From positions 372,001 through 436,000 of the forward strand of contig JAXHMN010000010.1 in assembly GCA_034521465.1 (NCBI GenBank): DNA of 64,000 nt. The letters run 5' to 3'. The notes below the pieces were generated by a model that was given only the letters and a program-made list of their open reading frames with translations, was not told the origin of the DNA and did not search any database. Made by a program: the position numbers and the translations under genes. Each line of letters begins with the position of its first letter. The stretch's first letter is position 1. The DNA is from SURF-28 sp034521465 (GTDB taxonomy: Bacteria; Bacteroidota; Ignavibacteria; Ignavibacteriales; Melioribacteraceae). This document shows positions 1 through 8,938 of the stretch, one piece after another.

Positions 1-815
1 GCTTGAGGAATAAACTCAATTCTTTTTCGACCAACCTCTTCGGAAGTCAAATCATCTTCAACACGAATCTCCATCAATTGATCTAAATGAGGAGTCATGC
101 CGGTAAGATTTAATGTGAATAAATACTTCCAGTCTATATCTGTAAAATCAGTATTGTGCTCAAAATTAATTACATCATCACCATGAGCATCATCTAACTC
201 CAATCGCCATGCGTGATCAGCCGGCGGCGAATCGTAAAGACCGTTTTCGTTGTGATCGGCAAAAAAGTCTATTGTGTAACTTCTACCCGGAATGATTACA
301 TCGAGAGATAGATTAAAACTTTCCGAAATTTGAGTTGAAGTGCGTCCTACCTCTGTTCCATTCAATTTATCGATTATGCGCAGGTAAAGAGTTTGATCAA
401 CGTGAGGAGTCATACCTGAAAAATTTATTTCAAGCGAACTGAGTGGTGAGCTTGATGAATTTCCGGGTTCTGAAACTAAATCGGAGTTTCCCGGATTACT
501 AGCGCCGGAAGTCCACATCCCATAAGGATCTTGTAATTCTTGCCCGTTAGTTACTCCGTCATTATCTGCGTCCAAACTGGCAAGCAGCGGACTCCATTGA
601 ACATTTCCTGCTGCTCCCGGTGAGGAGAGAAATCTTGTTTCTACAAGTTTTCCAAAATCATTTCTCGCATCTCCTCCAAACTGACTCATGTGACAATTTT
701 GGCAAGAGTTTACCGAGCCGTTAGGAATTTGAGAAACTCTAAACTGCCTTGAAAAGAGAACAATAGTTCCCATAAAAGAAATGACCAAAAATAAAGTAAT
801 TACTCTGCTCTTCAT
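1..815 (-). CDS. Secreted protein with one heme-c motif (C-terminus beyond the window)
   Basis: The reading frame is open from an ATG at 815 to the window edge, so the 3' end is missing. The start MKSRVITLFLVISF is a hydrophobic signal peptide. A CQNCH motif near residue 36 (CxxCH) predicts covalent heme c, and a DADNDGVTNGQEL calcium-loop-like motif follows. The rest holds two related units beginning GMTPHVDQ and GMTPHLDQ, which look like a repeated beta domain. A role as a periplasmic or surface electron carrier is inferred. The next gene upstream on the same strand is a Crp/Fnr regulator. I do not recognise the family beyond the heme motif. Confidence 0.75.
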   Translation of the reverse strand, partial: MKSRVITLFLVISFMGTIVLFSRQFRVSQIPNGSVNSCQNCHMSQFGGDARNDFGKLVETRFLSSPGAAGNVQWSPLLASLDADNDGVTNGQELQDPYGMWTSGASNPGNSDLVSEPGNSSSSPLSSLEINFSGMTPHVDQTLYLRIIDKLNGTEVGRTSTQISESFNLSLDVIIPGRSYTIDFFADHNENGLYDSPPADHAWRLELDDAHGDDVINFEHNTDFTDIDWKYLFTLNLTGMTPHLDQLMEIRVEDDLTSEEVGRKRIEFIPQ

Positions 816-1060
816 TGGAGCCCCCTAACTGTTTTTATTTACAAAATTGTAGGTAATCCAAAATATTATCAGCAACGGTTGCAATTGATATTATTCAGAA
901 CTACTCGCATTACATACTTCCAAAAAATTTAGCGCAATCCAACAATAATTTTAAAAATTCAATTTTGGGAATAAGTATCAGTCTTTAATTGTACGACCTA
1001 GTACAAAATAGTTGTAGATGAGTAAATTGTCTGTGACTAAATCACACAAGAGGTATTATT
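816..1060. other. Intergenic gap between the heme-c gene and the Crp/Fnr gene
   Basis: The gap holds the promoter region of the heme-c gene and an inverted repeat at 989-1006 described separately. I see no further gene in it. Confidence 0.5.
989..1006. promoter_or_regulatory. Perfect inverted repeat, candidate operator
   Basis: TTGTAC and GTACAA are perfect inverted half-sites separated by six bases. The site lies about 170 bp upstream of the start of the heme-c gene and just past the 3' end of the Crp/Fnr gene. The dimension (two half-sites with a short spacer) suits a dimeric regulator of the Crp/Fnr type, but the bases do not match the classic FNR or CRP consensus. The regulator is therefore unknown. 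Confidence 0.4.
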
Positions 1061-1732
1061 TTATTGGAGGAGAGAAAGTTCTTTTTGTAGTTTTTCACTA
1101 TCGGTAACCACAATTTTGCCTCTATGGAGGCGCAGAATATTTTGTTTTTCAAGTTGCTTTAAAGACCGGCTCACAACTTCTCTTGCTGTTCCAATCTCAA
1201 TGGCAATTTTTTGATGAGTGGTTTGAATTTCATAACCTTCTTTAATAAAAGCAGATTTCAAGAATTCTAAAATTCTGATGTCAATACTTTTGAAAGATAT
1301 GTTCTCAAGTATATTTATTACATTAAACAAAACTCTGGAAAGGTAATCGAATATGTACTGGTTCCATAAATTATATTTTCCAAGCCATTCTCTAAGCACA
1401 GATTCCTGAATTAGAAGTACCTCACAATCTTCTTCAACAAGCGCAACAGCAGGAAAAGTTTTCTTTGAGAGCAGACAAGAAATCGTCAAGATACAACTTT
1501 GACCCGGCTCAATTCGGTAAAGAGTCATTTCTTGACCTTTAGAACCAAGTTTGAACACACGCACCAATCCCGACTTAATTATTGGGAAGTAGTTACAAGG
1601 ATCCCCTTCCATAGAAAGGTAAGTTCCGGCTTTAACTCGTTGAGCTACGACATTATCGCGAAAATCATTGAGTAGATTTTCATCGGCTTCTGCAAAAAAA
1701 GGAACTACTTTATTTAATTCGATTTCAGACAT
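1061..1732 (-). CDS. Crp/Fnr family transcriptional regulator
   Basis: This 223-residue protein has the family's usual length. Residues 10-120 form a cyclic-nucleotide-binding-like beta-roll (GDPCNYFPIIKSGLVRVF). A long dimerisation helix follows, then a winged helix with recognition segment TAREVVSRSLKQLE near residues 182-195. There is no N-terminal cysteine cluster as in FNR, so a 4Fe-4S sensor is unlikely; CRP-, DNR- or NnrR-like sensing remains open. It is divergent from nirK, so control of the nitrite genes is a natural inference. The target site is not proven. Confidence 0.9.
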   Translation of the reverse strand: MSEIELNKVVPFFAEADENLLNDFRDNVVAQRVKAGTYLSMEGDPCNYFPIIKSGLVRVFKLGSKGQEMTLYRIEPGQSCILTISCLLSKKTFPAVALVEEDCEVLLIQESVLREWLGKYNLWNQYIFDYLSRVLFNVINILENISFKSIDIRILEFLKSAFIKEGYEIQTTHQKIAIEIGTAREVVSRSLKQLEKQNILRLHRGKIVVTDSEKLQKELSLLQ

Positions 1733-1932
1733 GTTAAAATTTTATCTGCTCCTAAATTCAACTTAAGATAACAATTATCTTGGAAAAGTGTTTACATGTT
1801 TATTCCTATTTCTTGAAATTAAATAGTACTAGAATTTTGAACCGGTTATAAGCTCATTCTTTTATGATCGCTATTACAATTTTACATTTTTAATTGAACC
1901 GAATAATCGGGGAGAAAAAATCTACCCATAAG

Positions 1933-1961
1933 TTGACAACACATCTTTTTATTCATATATT
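1933..1961 (+). promoter_or_regulatory. Sigma70-like promoter in the nirK upstream region
   Basis: TTGACA at 1933-1938 and TATATT at 1956-1961 are spaced 17 bases apart. The site lies in the divergent region between the Crp/Fnr gene and nirK, about 200 bp before nirK. A small inverted repeat (CAGAAT-AAAA-ATTCTG, 1967-1982) sits at the expected transcription start. A terminator-like hairpin follows within 35 bases. Confidence 0.45.
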
Positions 1962-1992
1962 ATAATCAGAATAAAAATTCTGTTTATTAATT

Positions 1993-2014
1993 GCCGTTTT
2001 CAAATGGCTTTTTT
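1993..2014 (+). terminator. Terminator-like hairpin upstream of nirK
   Basis: GCCGTTT pairs with AAATGGC (one G-T pair) and a six-T run follows. It lies between two divergent genes, where no annotated gene ends. It could be an attenuator in a nirK leader or the end of a very short RNA started from the promoter at 1933-1961. Confidence 0.5.
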
Positions 2015-2124
2015 GTTCTGCTTTAATAAGACACTGGGATTCTATTTAATGTATAAATCAATTGAAATTGGAATTATAGAAAGCAAGCTGGACATCTGAC
2101 AAAATTTTTTAATCTAAAATCGGA

Positions 2125-2156
2125 TATAATATTCTATTTATATAAATAACGAGGTA
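2125..2156 (+). promoter_or_regulatory. nirK -10 element and ribosome-binding site
   Basis: TATAAT at 2125-2130 is a good -10 hexamer. GAGG at 2151-2154 is placed correctly for the ATG at 2160. No convincing -35 hexamer is spaced correctly, which would fit activator dependence. The position of an activator site is not evident. Confidence 0.45.
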
Positions 2157-2159
2157 AAC

Positions 2160-3708
2160 ATGATACCCCAAACAAGAAAATACACGATCGTTTTCCTCAT
2201 CACAGTTTTTTCACTTATACTGTTTCAATCTTGTGGTGAGAGTAAGTCGGAAGAAAAAATGCCGACCATAAATGCAAAACTAACACAAGCGCCATACGTT
2301 CCCCCGGCAATTAAGCGCGATCATCCGGCAAAAGTTAAGATTGAACTCGAAGTCCGCGAACTCGTCGGTAAACTTTCGGACGGAGTTGAATACACATTTT
2401 GGACTTTCGGCGGAGAAGTTCCGGGAAGTTTTATCCGTGTACGCGAAGGTGATGAAATTGAATTTCACCTGCACAATCATCCGTCGAGTAAACTACCGCA
2501 CAATATAGATTTACACGCAGTAACCGGTCCTGGCGGCGGTGCTGAGGCATCGTTTACAACTCCCGGTCACACTTCTGTTTTTAACTTCAAAGCGCTTAAT
2601 CCAGGATTGTATGTTTACCATTGCGCAACTGCTCCGGTTGGTTTACACATTGCCAATGGTATGTACGGATTAATTTTAGTCGAACCCGAAGAAGGACTAC
2701 CGCCGGTCGATAAAGAATATTACGTAATGCAAAGTGAATTTTATACCGAAGGCAAATACGGTGAAAAAGGTTATCAACCGTTCAGTATGGAAAAAGCACT
2801 GGAAGAAAATCCCGACTATGTAGTTTTCAATGGTTCAGTCGGCTCAATGGTTGGTGATAAAGCGCTGAAAGCAAGTGTTGGTGAAAAGGTTAGATTGTTC
2901 ATTGGCAACGGCGGTCCGAATTTGGTTTCATCGTTTCACGTAATTGGTGAAATCTTCGATGCTGTTTATCAAGAAGGTGGGATTAATCCGAATCAAAATA
3001 ATGTTCAAACAACATTAGTACCTGCAGGCGGCTCGGCAATAGCAGAATTCAAAGTCGATGTACCGGGAGAATTTATATTAGTCGATCACTCAATCTTTAG
3101 AGCATTCAACAAAGGAGCGCTTGGTAAAATTGCAGTTACCGGTCCGGAAAATGAAGAAGTGTTTTCCGGCAAAGTTGAAGATAAACTTTACAGCGGTGTT
3201 GAAAACCAATTCGGTTCAGTTGATCCTTCAACCGGTCAATACCGTTCAAATGAAAAAGAAGAGTACGTTGCTCAATTTGCTAATGAAGCAAATCAAAATG
3301 ATTATACAGATTTAGCAGAGACAGCAAAATCCTCAAATAATGAATCAAAAAGTTCTGGTGCCGGCGATTTAGCGGCAATGGGAAAATCTGTTTATCAAAA
3401 AACTTGTTTTGCTTGTCATGGTGCTGACGGAAGCGGTATTCCAAACGTCTTTCCCGGTAAAAGATTCCGATTGGATTGACGAACATGGCAAACCGGGAAT
3501 GGTTTCAGTAGTAGTTAATGGTATGAACGGACCGGTAACCGTTAACGGAACCCAATACAACAACGTAATGCCTCCTCAGCAATTAAGTGATAAAGAAGTA
3601 GCCGCAGTACTGACTTACGTTTATAAAGAAATTAACAACACCGACGAAACCGTCACGGTTGAAGACGTAAAGAATAACAAAAACTATAACGCAATAACGA
3701 AGAAGTAA
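2160..3708 (+). CDS. nirK: Copper nitrite reductase NirK with C-terminal cytochrome c domain (frameshifted)
   Basis: It reduces nitrite to nitric oxide in the periplasm. A lipoprotein signal ends in LFQSC (Cys about 26). Two cupredoxin domains follow. Copper ligands are visible: LPHNIDLHAV carries the type-1 His, catalytic Asp and type-2 His; YVYHC carries type-2 His and type-1 Cys; GLHIANGM carries type-1 His and Met; FHVIGE and LVDHSIF carry the later histidines. The C-terminal domain has CFACH and a later MPP methionine, so it is a heme-c electron-input domain. One frameshift near 3450-3470, at the CCC run in the cytochrome domain, splits the reading frame. nirV begins two bases after the stop. 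Confidence 0.93.
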
Positions 3709-3710
3709 TT

Positions 3711-4623
3711 ATGAAGAAAATTGAATCATACCTAAGAATTCTAAAAATGTCATTCCCACATGCTTTAAGCCTGCCTCGGCGGCAGACGGACGGGAATCTA
3801 AAACTTAAGACGCCCGATTAAAACGCTCGGGCGTGACATCAGCCAATTTCTGTTGATGTTTTCACTGGTTATAATCACAACTACTATCATGGGGAAGGAT
3901 CAAAAGACTTCCTCCGGTATGGCATTAATCCCCGAGGGAACATATACTCCGCTTTACGTTGACGATACAACAAACCAAAGTATAAAAGTAGATTCATTTT
4001 TAATTGACAAATATCCCGTAACAAACAAAGAGTTTTTAGATTTCGTTAAAGAAAATCCCAAATGGCAGCGAAGCAAAGTATCAAAACTATTTTCTGATGA
4101 CAGTTATTTAACCCATTGGAAAAGCGATACGGAACTAGGACCAAATGTTAATCCCGACGCACCGGTGACAAACATTAGCTGGTTCGCCGCGAAAGCATTC
4201 GCACAATATCACGGAAAAAGATTACCAACTGTAGCAGAATGGGAATTAGCCGGGATGGCGGACGAACAGTCACCAAACGGTTATGAAAATCCTAAATACA
4301 TTTCACGAATATTGAGTTGGTATTCAAAACCCAACTCATCTTCACTTCCTGCCGTCGGTTCTATTTTCAAAAATTACTACGGCGTTTATGATATGCACGG
4401 ATTAGTATGGGAATGGACTGCGGATTATTTCAACGCTCTTGTTACCGGAGAATCCCGCGCGAACAGCGGAATCAACAGAAATCTTTTCTGCGGAAGCGGA
4501 TCAGTCGGGGCAACTGATTTTACAAACTATCCTGCTTTTATGCGTTTCGCATTCAGAAGCAGTTTGGAAGGAAATTATACAACAGCAAATCTCGGATTTA
4601 GATGTGCAAAGGACATTAAATAA
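3711..4623 (+). CDS. nirV: NirV-like formylglycine-generating-enzyme-domain protein, signal peptide interrupted by a repeat
   Basis: The body is an FGE/SUMF1-type fold: MALIPEGTY, DKYPVTNKEFLDF, ISWFAAKAFAQYHGKRLP, TVAEWELAGMA, VWEWTADYF and a C-terminal LGFRCAK. In known denitrifiers a protein of this kind (NirV) is encoded next to nirK, and its exact function is unsettled. The ATG at 3711 follows nirK by two bases. A 91-bp palindromic element at 3748-3838 interrupts the signal peptide. Removing exactly that element joins AAA-ATC-AGC in frame and gives a normal hydrophobic leader. As the sequence stands, translation could only begin at the internal TTG 3853 or ATG 3856, with a shortened leader. 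Confidence 0.85.
3748..3838. mobile_element. 91-bp palindromic MITE/REP-like element inside nirV
   Basis: The element begins TGTCATTCCC and ends GCGTGACA, so TGTCA/TGACA form its ends. It contains internal palindromes (GCCTGCC...GGCAGACGG, and CGCCCGA...TCGGGCG). Its first ten bases are the same as an inner arm of the element at 14822-14964. Excision of these exact bases restores the nirV frame. No target-site duplication is obvious. Confidence 0.7.
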
Positions 4624-4635
4624 ATGAGGTACACA

Positions 4636-5315
4636 ATGAAAAAACTAGCAATTAGTATAGTCATTTTTTAGCGGCTGCAATTTCAATTACATTGATTGCA
4701 TTCTCCGGAACAGACTCAAACGAAACTTATCCGGAAGTGCAGCAGGAAAAACAAAAAGATAAAGAAGAATCATGCTGTGCAACCGACCACGGAGAAATGC
4801 CAAAAGGTGATTACACAGATAATTCAATCTATCAAGTCGATTCCGATTGGACGAATCAATTCGGCAACGATGTAAACATCGGTGACTTACGCGGAAAGAC
4901 ACAAGTATTCTCAATGATATTCGCTAACTGCACTTACGCTTGTCCGATTCTAGCAAACGACATGCGAAGAATTGCAAGCGAATTAACAAAAGATCAATTG
5001 AGGGATATTGAGTTCACACTAATCTCAATCGATCCCGAAAGAGATACACCGGAACGATTAATGCAGTTTGCCAAAGATCAAAATCTAAACTTAGCTCACT
5101 TTCAATTGCTGACAGGTGAGAGAAGTGATATTGACGACCTAGCAGCGTTAACCGGTTTTCGTTACAAGAAAGAAAACGACGGTTCATTTTCACATTCAAA
5201 CATCATTACAATTTTGAACGAAGAAGGTGAGATTGTTCATCAGCAAGTTGGACTAAATCAAGACATTACAAAAACAGTAAACGTAATTAAGAATAAAAAT
5301 AAACAAGGAGTATAA
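4636..5315 (+). CDS. sco: Sco1/SenC-family copper chaperone (frameshift in signal peptide)
   Basis: It is a thioredoxin-fold, membrane-anchored protein that in this family delivers copper to cupro-enzymes. It begins MKKLAISIVIF at 4636. A one-base deletion in the T run at about 4665-4670 shifts the frame into LAAAISITLIAFSG, the rest of the leader. The family motif CTYACP (CxxxC) and the later His in FSHSN are present. An additional CC pair lies just after the leader. Located between nirV and ric, it probably serves copper insertion into NirK; cytochrome oxidase is an alternative client. The stop is two bases before ric. Confidence 0.88.
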
Positions 5316-5317
5316 AA

Positions 5318-6073
5318 ATGTTTAACGACACATATCAAATAGATCCAAATCAAATAATTGTAAAAGATATACTTACATCAAACATAAAAGCGGCGCACGT
5401 TTTTGAAAAGTACGGAATTGATTTTTGCTGCAAGGGTAATCGTCCACTCGGCGAAGCATGCGCGGAAAAGAATGTAAGTGTAGATACTATTTTAGCCGAA
5501 CTCAAATCCATTAACGATATCGAAAGCGAATCAACGGCAGATATGAGATTCGAAAACTGGGACTTAAAATTCCTAATAGATTATATCGTGAATAACCATC
5601 ATTCATATGTAAGAAATGCAATCGACCAGATGACGCCTCACATAGAAAAAGTTGCATTTAAGCACGGAAATAAATATCCTGAGTTAGAGGATGTTAAGTC
5701 TCTTTTTGAAGATGTGGCGGAAGAAATGATTTCACATATGCACAAAGAGGAAACAATTCTTTTCCACGTAATACGGTATTTAGTTGACTGCGAAAAATTC
5801 AACGAAAGGCCGAAGATGAACGGTTTTAAAACTGTCAGAAATCCAATTGAATCTAATGGAAGCCGAGCACACCAACGCCGGCGGTGCAATGGAAAAAATA
5901 AGAGAGTTGACTAACAACTTTACTCCCCTGCAGATGCATGCAACACTTTCAAACTTACTTACAAAGAATTAGAAGACTTTGAAAAAGATCTTCACATTCA
6001 TGTTCACTTAGAAAATAATATTCTATTTCCAAAAGCAATTCAACTCGAAGAGGATTTACTAAAAAACAATTAA
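5318..6073 (+). CDS. ric: Iron-sulfur cluster repair di-iron protein Ric/YtfE/ScdA (frameshifted)
   Basis: This family repairs Fe-S clusters damaged by nitric oxide or oxidants. The N-terminal ScdA_N domain is clear (DILTSNIKAAHVFEKYGIDF, then CCKG). A hemerythrin-like domain follows with metal-ligand histidines in NNHHSYV, SHMHKEE, EAEHTNAGG and HVHLENNILFP. Two frameshifts, near 5850 and at the CCCC run near 5923, split the C-terminal half, but the protein can be followed to TAA at 6071-6073. A ribosome-binding site AAGGAG lies within the end of sco. Its presence directly behind nirK-nirV-sco fits protection from NO made by NirK. Confidence 0.9.
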
Positions 6074-6084
6074 GAGGAAAATAG

Positions 6085-6290
6085 TCATTCAACCCCCGTT
6101 GGGATTGTTTTTTTAATTTTGTTCTTAAATACTATTTCTGTTGAATCCCTCTGGGATTCGTTATAAATTATTGCTGGTTATCCCTATAGAAAATTGACGA
6201 CCGCAAAGCGGTCGAAAATGAATAGAAAAGTTAATAGCAAATTTTAATAGAACCCCGGCGGGGTTCAACAGAGGGCTCAAAAATAGAAAT
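6085..6290. repeat. Palindrome-rich intergenic repeat, family A
   Basis: Several short palindromes are strung together: TTCAACCCCCGTTGGGATTG, GAATCCCTCTGGGATTC, GACCGCAAAGCGGTC and AACCCCGGCGGGGTT. The same style of units recurs at 19945-20125. I see no gene here. Confidence 0.65.
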
Positions 6291-6317
6291 GATCAATAAA
6301 ACAGAAAGACGACCAAA

Positions 6318-6764
6318 ATGAAACGTCACAAAAACTTAATCGGTTTATCACACGATCATCATCACGGATTGCGTCTTGCGCAATTAATTAAAAAAGATGC
6401 ACCTGAATACAAAGATTTGCCGAATGATGTTGAGGGCAAAGCAAAATATACGATCAATGCTTGGGAAGAAGAGCTGCAATATCATTTTAAAAAGTGAAGA
6501 AGAATTCTTTCCCCGCTGTTGAAAATAAAGACGATAAAATTGACGAGCTGATTGATGAGATATTAATCGAACATCAGGAAATTGAGTTCAAAGTCAAGCA
6601 AATTACAAACATCAGAAGATAGAGAAGAGATCTTAAATGATCTTGGGTACATTCTCGAACAACACATTCGAAAGGAAGAGCGGGAATTGTTCGATAGAAT
6701 TCAGGAAGTATTCGGCGAAGAGAAGCTAAACGAACTGATTGAAAAAATTGAACCGGTTAAGTAG
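6318..6764 (+). CDS. Hemerythrin-domain protein (two frameshifts)
   Basis: The start MKRHKNLIGLSHDHHHGLRL has the first histidines of a hemerythrin HHE fold. Further ligand-type motifs follow: LQYHFK, EHQEIEF and EQHIRKEERELF. Frameshifts lie near 6495, after the FK codons, and near 6605, so no single frame covers it. At about 147 residues it matches cytoplasmic hemerythrin-like proteins that bind a di-iron centre and O2 or NO. Its place behind ric suggests NO or oxygen handling (inference). Confidence 0.8.
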
Positions 6765-6940
6765 AGAATGGGAGAAGGGGAGAATCGGAGAAAGGGCGAA
6801 AAGGAGAGATAGGATTATTACCCCGATGAGAATCAAATGAACGGCAAAGCTATTCAAGTATTGTAACAATAATTAACCCTTATTATAACTCCAAACACCA
6901 TGGAGACTTCACAACATTTGAGCTAAGAAAATTGACCATT
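6765..6940. other. Intergenic stretch with purine-rich tract
   Basis: It begins with a GGAGAA-rich tract (6768-6812) and carries no gene that I can support. A few codons upstream of the methyltransferase are open, but no start with a ribosome-binding site is apparent. Confidence 0.4.
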
Positions 6941-7684
6941 ATGTTAAATAAAGAATTCTATAACAGCTTTGCAGAAGATTATAATTCGATGATTCCGCTC
7001 GAGAAGCAGATCGAATCAAAAACGAATTTTTTCAAACGCTTCGTTAATGATAAAACAAAATCTGCAGCAGACCTTGGTGCCGGCAGCGGTGCAGATTCAA
7101 TTGCTCTTGCAAAACTTGGTTTAGCAGTTACAGCATTTGAGCCATCAATCGAAATGCTCAAACAAGCTGAGACAAATTTCAAAAAACAAAATGTTGAAGT
7201 AGATATTTATAATAAAAAGATTTCTGAAATTGATGAATCATTTCACAACAGTTTCGATCTTGTTGTATCTATGGGAAATACATTGGCCAATATTCAAAAT
7301 AACGAAATAGAAAATTCCGCAAAAAAGATATCTGTTGTTATTAAAACGAAATGGTAAAGCGGTTATACAGTTGCTAAACTATAACAAAGTCTCGACGAAC
7401 AAGAAAGAATTGTCAACATCACCGAATCCAACAACAAACAGTTCATTCGGATTTTACGATTTTTGCGGAGAGAAGGTCTTTTTCAATATTCTTTCTTTTT
7501 ATAAAAGATGATTTTGCAAAGAGAGAACTAATCACAACCGAGATATATCCCTATACAAAATCTTTCCTTAAAATATTGTTTGAACAAAATGGTATAAGCA
7601 AATTACAAATTTTTCGGTGATCTTAAGTTTAATGAGTTTGATGAGTCTAAATCACCTAATTTAATTTTAGTTTTAAAAAAGTAA
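6941..7684 (+). CDS. Class I SAM-dependent methyltransferase (frameshifted)
   Basis: Residues about 45-110 carry the Rossmann signature of class I methyltransferases: AADLGAGSGADSIAL (motif I), VTAFEPSIEML (motif II acidic loop) and FDLVVSMGNTLANI (motif IV region). ATG 6941 is chosen over the TTG at 6932. The frame breaks near 7320 and again near 7460-7510. The end can be followed through KLQIFGDLKF to LILVLKK and TAA at 7682-7684. The substrate is unknown. It converges on the next gene with a gap of only seven bases. Confidence 0.75.
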
Positions 7685-7691
7685 TCCGTCT

Positions 7692-8801
7692 TTAACCTTC
7701 AGTTGGTTTATAATCAAAAGGGAGTAAGTCCCATCTTCAACCAGCCCCAATAACCGAAAACTTTAATTGAATTTTCCGGATACTTCGAAAGTTCGTTTTC
7801 GTCAAACTCACATTCATCATTGATAGTTCGATCCAAGATAATTTGATACGGCAGTATTTCATATATTTTGCTATCCCATAGATTCTCGATAAGAATAATA
7901 TTCCCGGCTTCAACCTTCTTTAACATATTTTACTAAAATGTGGTCATCAAGTTTTAGTTTCTTAAATCCATCTGGAGCGTGGTGTTATATTTTCAACAAG
8001 ATTATGAGAGATCGGTTGTTTTTGCTGCATAATATCATATACCGAATTCCAACTTGGTTTGTCACTCAAATAAGTTCTATAACCTGCGCTATACCATTCG
8101 TCAATGTAAAGTGATTTAAAAAAGTGGCGGCTTGAACCTAGATATGCTTCTCTTCGATTTCTTTCCCATTGTTTTTTAACACTAAAATCGTTCGTGTCAA
8201 TCTCCACAAAAAATGTTTCACCTGCGTAATAAACTTCACCCATCTTAGCAATTTTAAAATCCTGCAAGTTAACTTGAATTTTGTATCCAAGATTATTGTT
8301 AGTTATCTTAATCATTTCTTTAGCAGCTGCAGTTAAACTTCCGTCATCATTATTTCTAAAATCTAGTATCCCGGGATTTTCAATCTCACAACTCAATGCA
8401 TTTTTAGAAGTCCCCAAAAAGTGCTTGCGGAATTTCAAATAATTCGCTTCATATTCCTCATCGTACTCTCCAACAACATCAATTTCATCAAATTCATATA
8501 CTTTACGGATTAGTTCAAAATCGAATTCTAATTCATCCTCCGGTTTTACCTGAATATTTTTTACACCGGCTTCATAGCCAACAACCGAAACAACTAACTT
8601 GTAATTACCCTCAGGTACTCCGCTAATTTGATATTCACCTTTATCATTTGTCGTTGAGCCAATAGTTGTTCCACTCAGAAAAACATTTGCATAAACAATT
8701 GGTTCATCGGATTCGGAATCAACAATTTTGCCCGTAATACCACCGTTTCCGGCAAAATTAATTTGCAGACAAATAGCAATGAATAAAATCATTCTCTTCA
8801 T
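7692..8801 (-). CDS. Carboxypeptidase-regulatory-like domain protein (frameshifted)
   Basis: A signal peptide (MKRMILFIAICLQINFAG) leads into a CarboxypepD_reg-like beta-sandwich: ITGKIVDSESDEPIVYANV, STTNDKGEYQISGVPEGNY. A middle region with KKQWERNRREAYLGSSRHFF follows, a motif I recall from Bacteroidetes proteins of this kind. The 279-residue first frame stops at 7962. The same protein continues through LDDHILVKYVKE to VFGYWGWLKMGLTPFDYKP after a frameshift near 7960, another near 7920 and a one-base excess in the TTTT run near 7712. Cell-surface or periplasmic location is likely; function unknown. Confidence 0.8.
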
Positions 8802-8824
8802 TTGTTAATCTCCTTTAATAAAAT

Positions 8825-8873
8825 GTTGTTCTTTTAGTTGTTCGAAGGTTTTGTTGGAGAGCATTTTATTTAT
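8825..8873 (-). pseudogene. Remnant of an Rrf2-type regulator C-terminus
   Basis: The minus strand reads KMLSNKTFEQLKEQ, nearly identical to KMLSNETLEQLKEK at the end of the Rrf2 gene at 9781-10213. The nucleotides are also closely alike. No other part of a second Rrf2 gene is seen, so this is a partial duplicate or recombination scar. Confidence 0.6.
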
Positions 8874-8938
8874 TAGTGTTGATGGGAACAAAAAGCGTTT
8901 CTAAAAAAGCCCGGCATCACGTCAGAGCCTTTTCAAGT

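Noticed and set aside
2051..2070. TCAATTGA as an FNR box upstream of nirK
   Set aside because: The half-sites are in the wrong order for FNR (TTGAT-N4-ATCAA), so this is only a short palindrome.
2280..2480. 66-residue minus-strand frame inside nirK
   Set aside because: It is the shadow of nirK, whose copper ligands prove the plus-strand frame.
3716..3840. Separate small gene between nirK and nirV
   Set aside because: The sequence is the start of nirV interrupted by the 91-bp palindrome; excision restores a single frame.
6765..6840. Purine-rich tract as an RNA gene or CRISPR-like repeat
   Set aside because: Units are irregular, with no conserved spacing and no hairpin.
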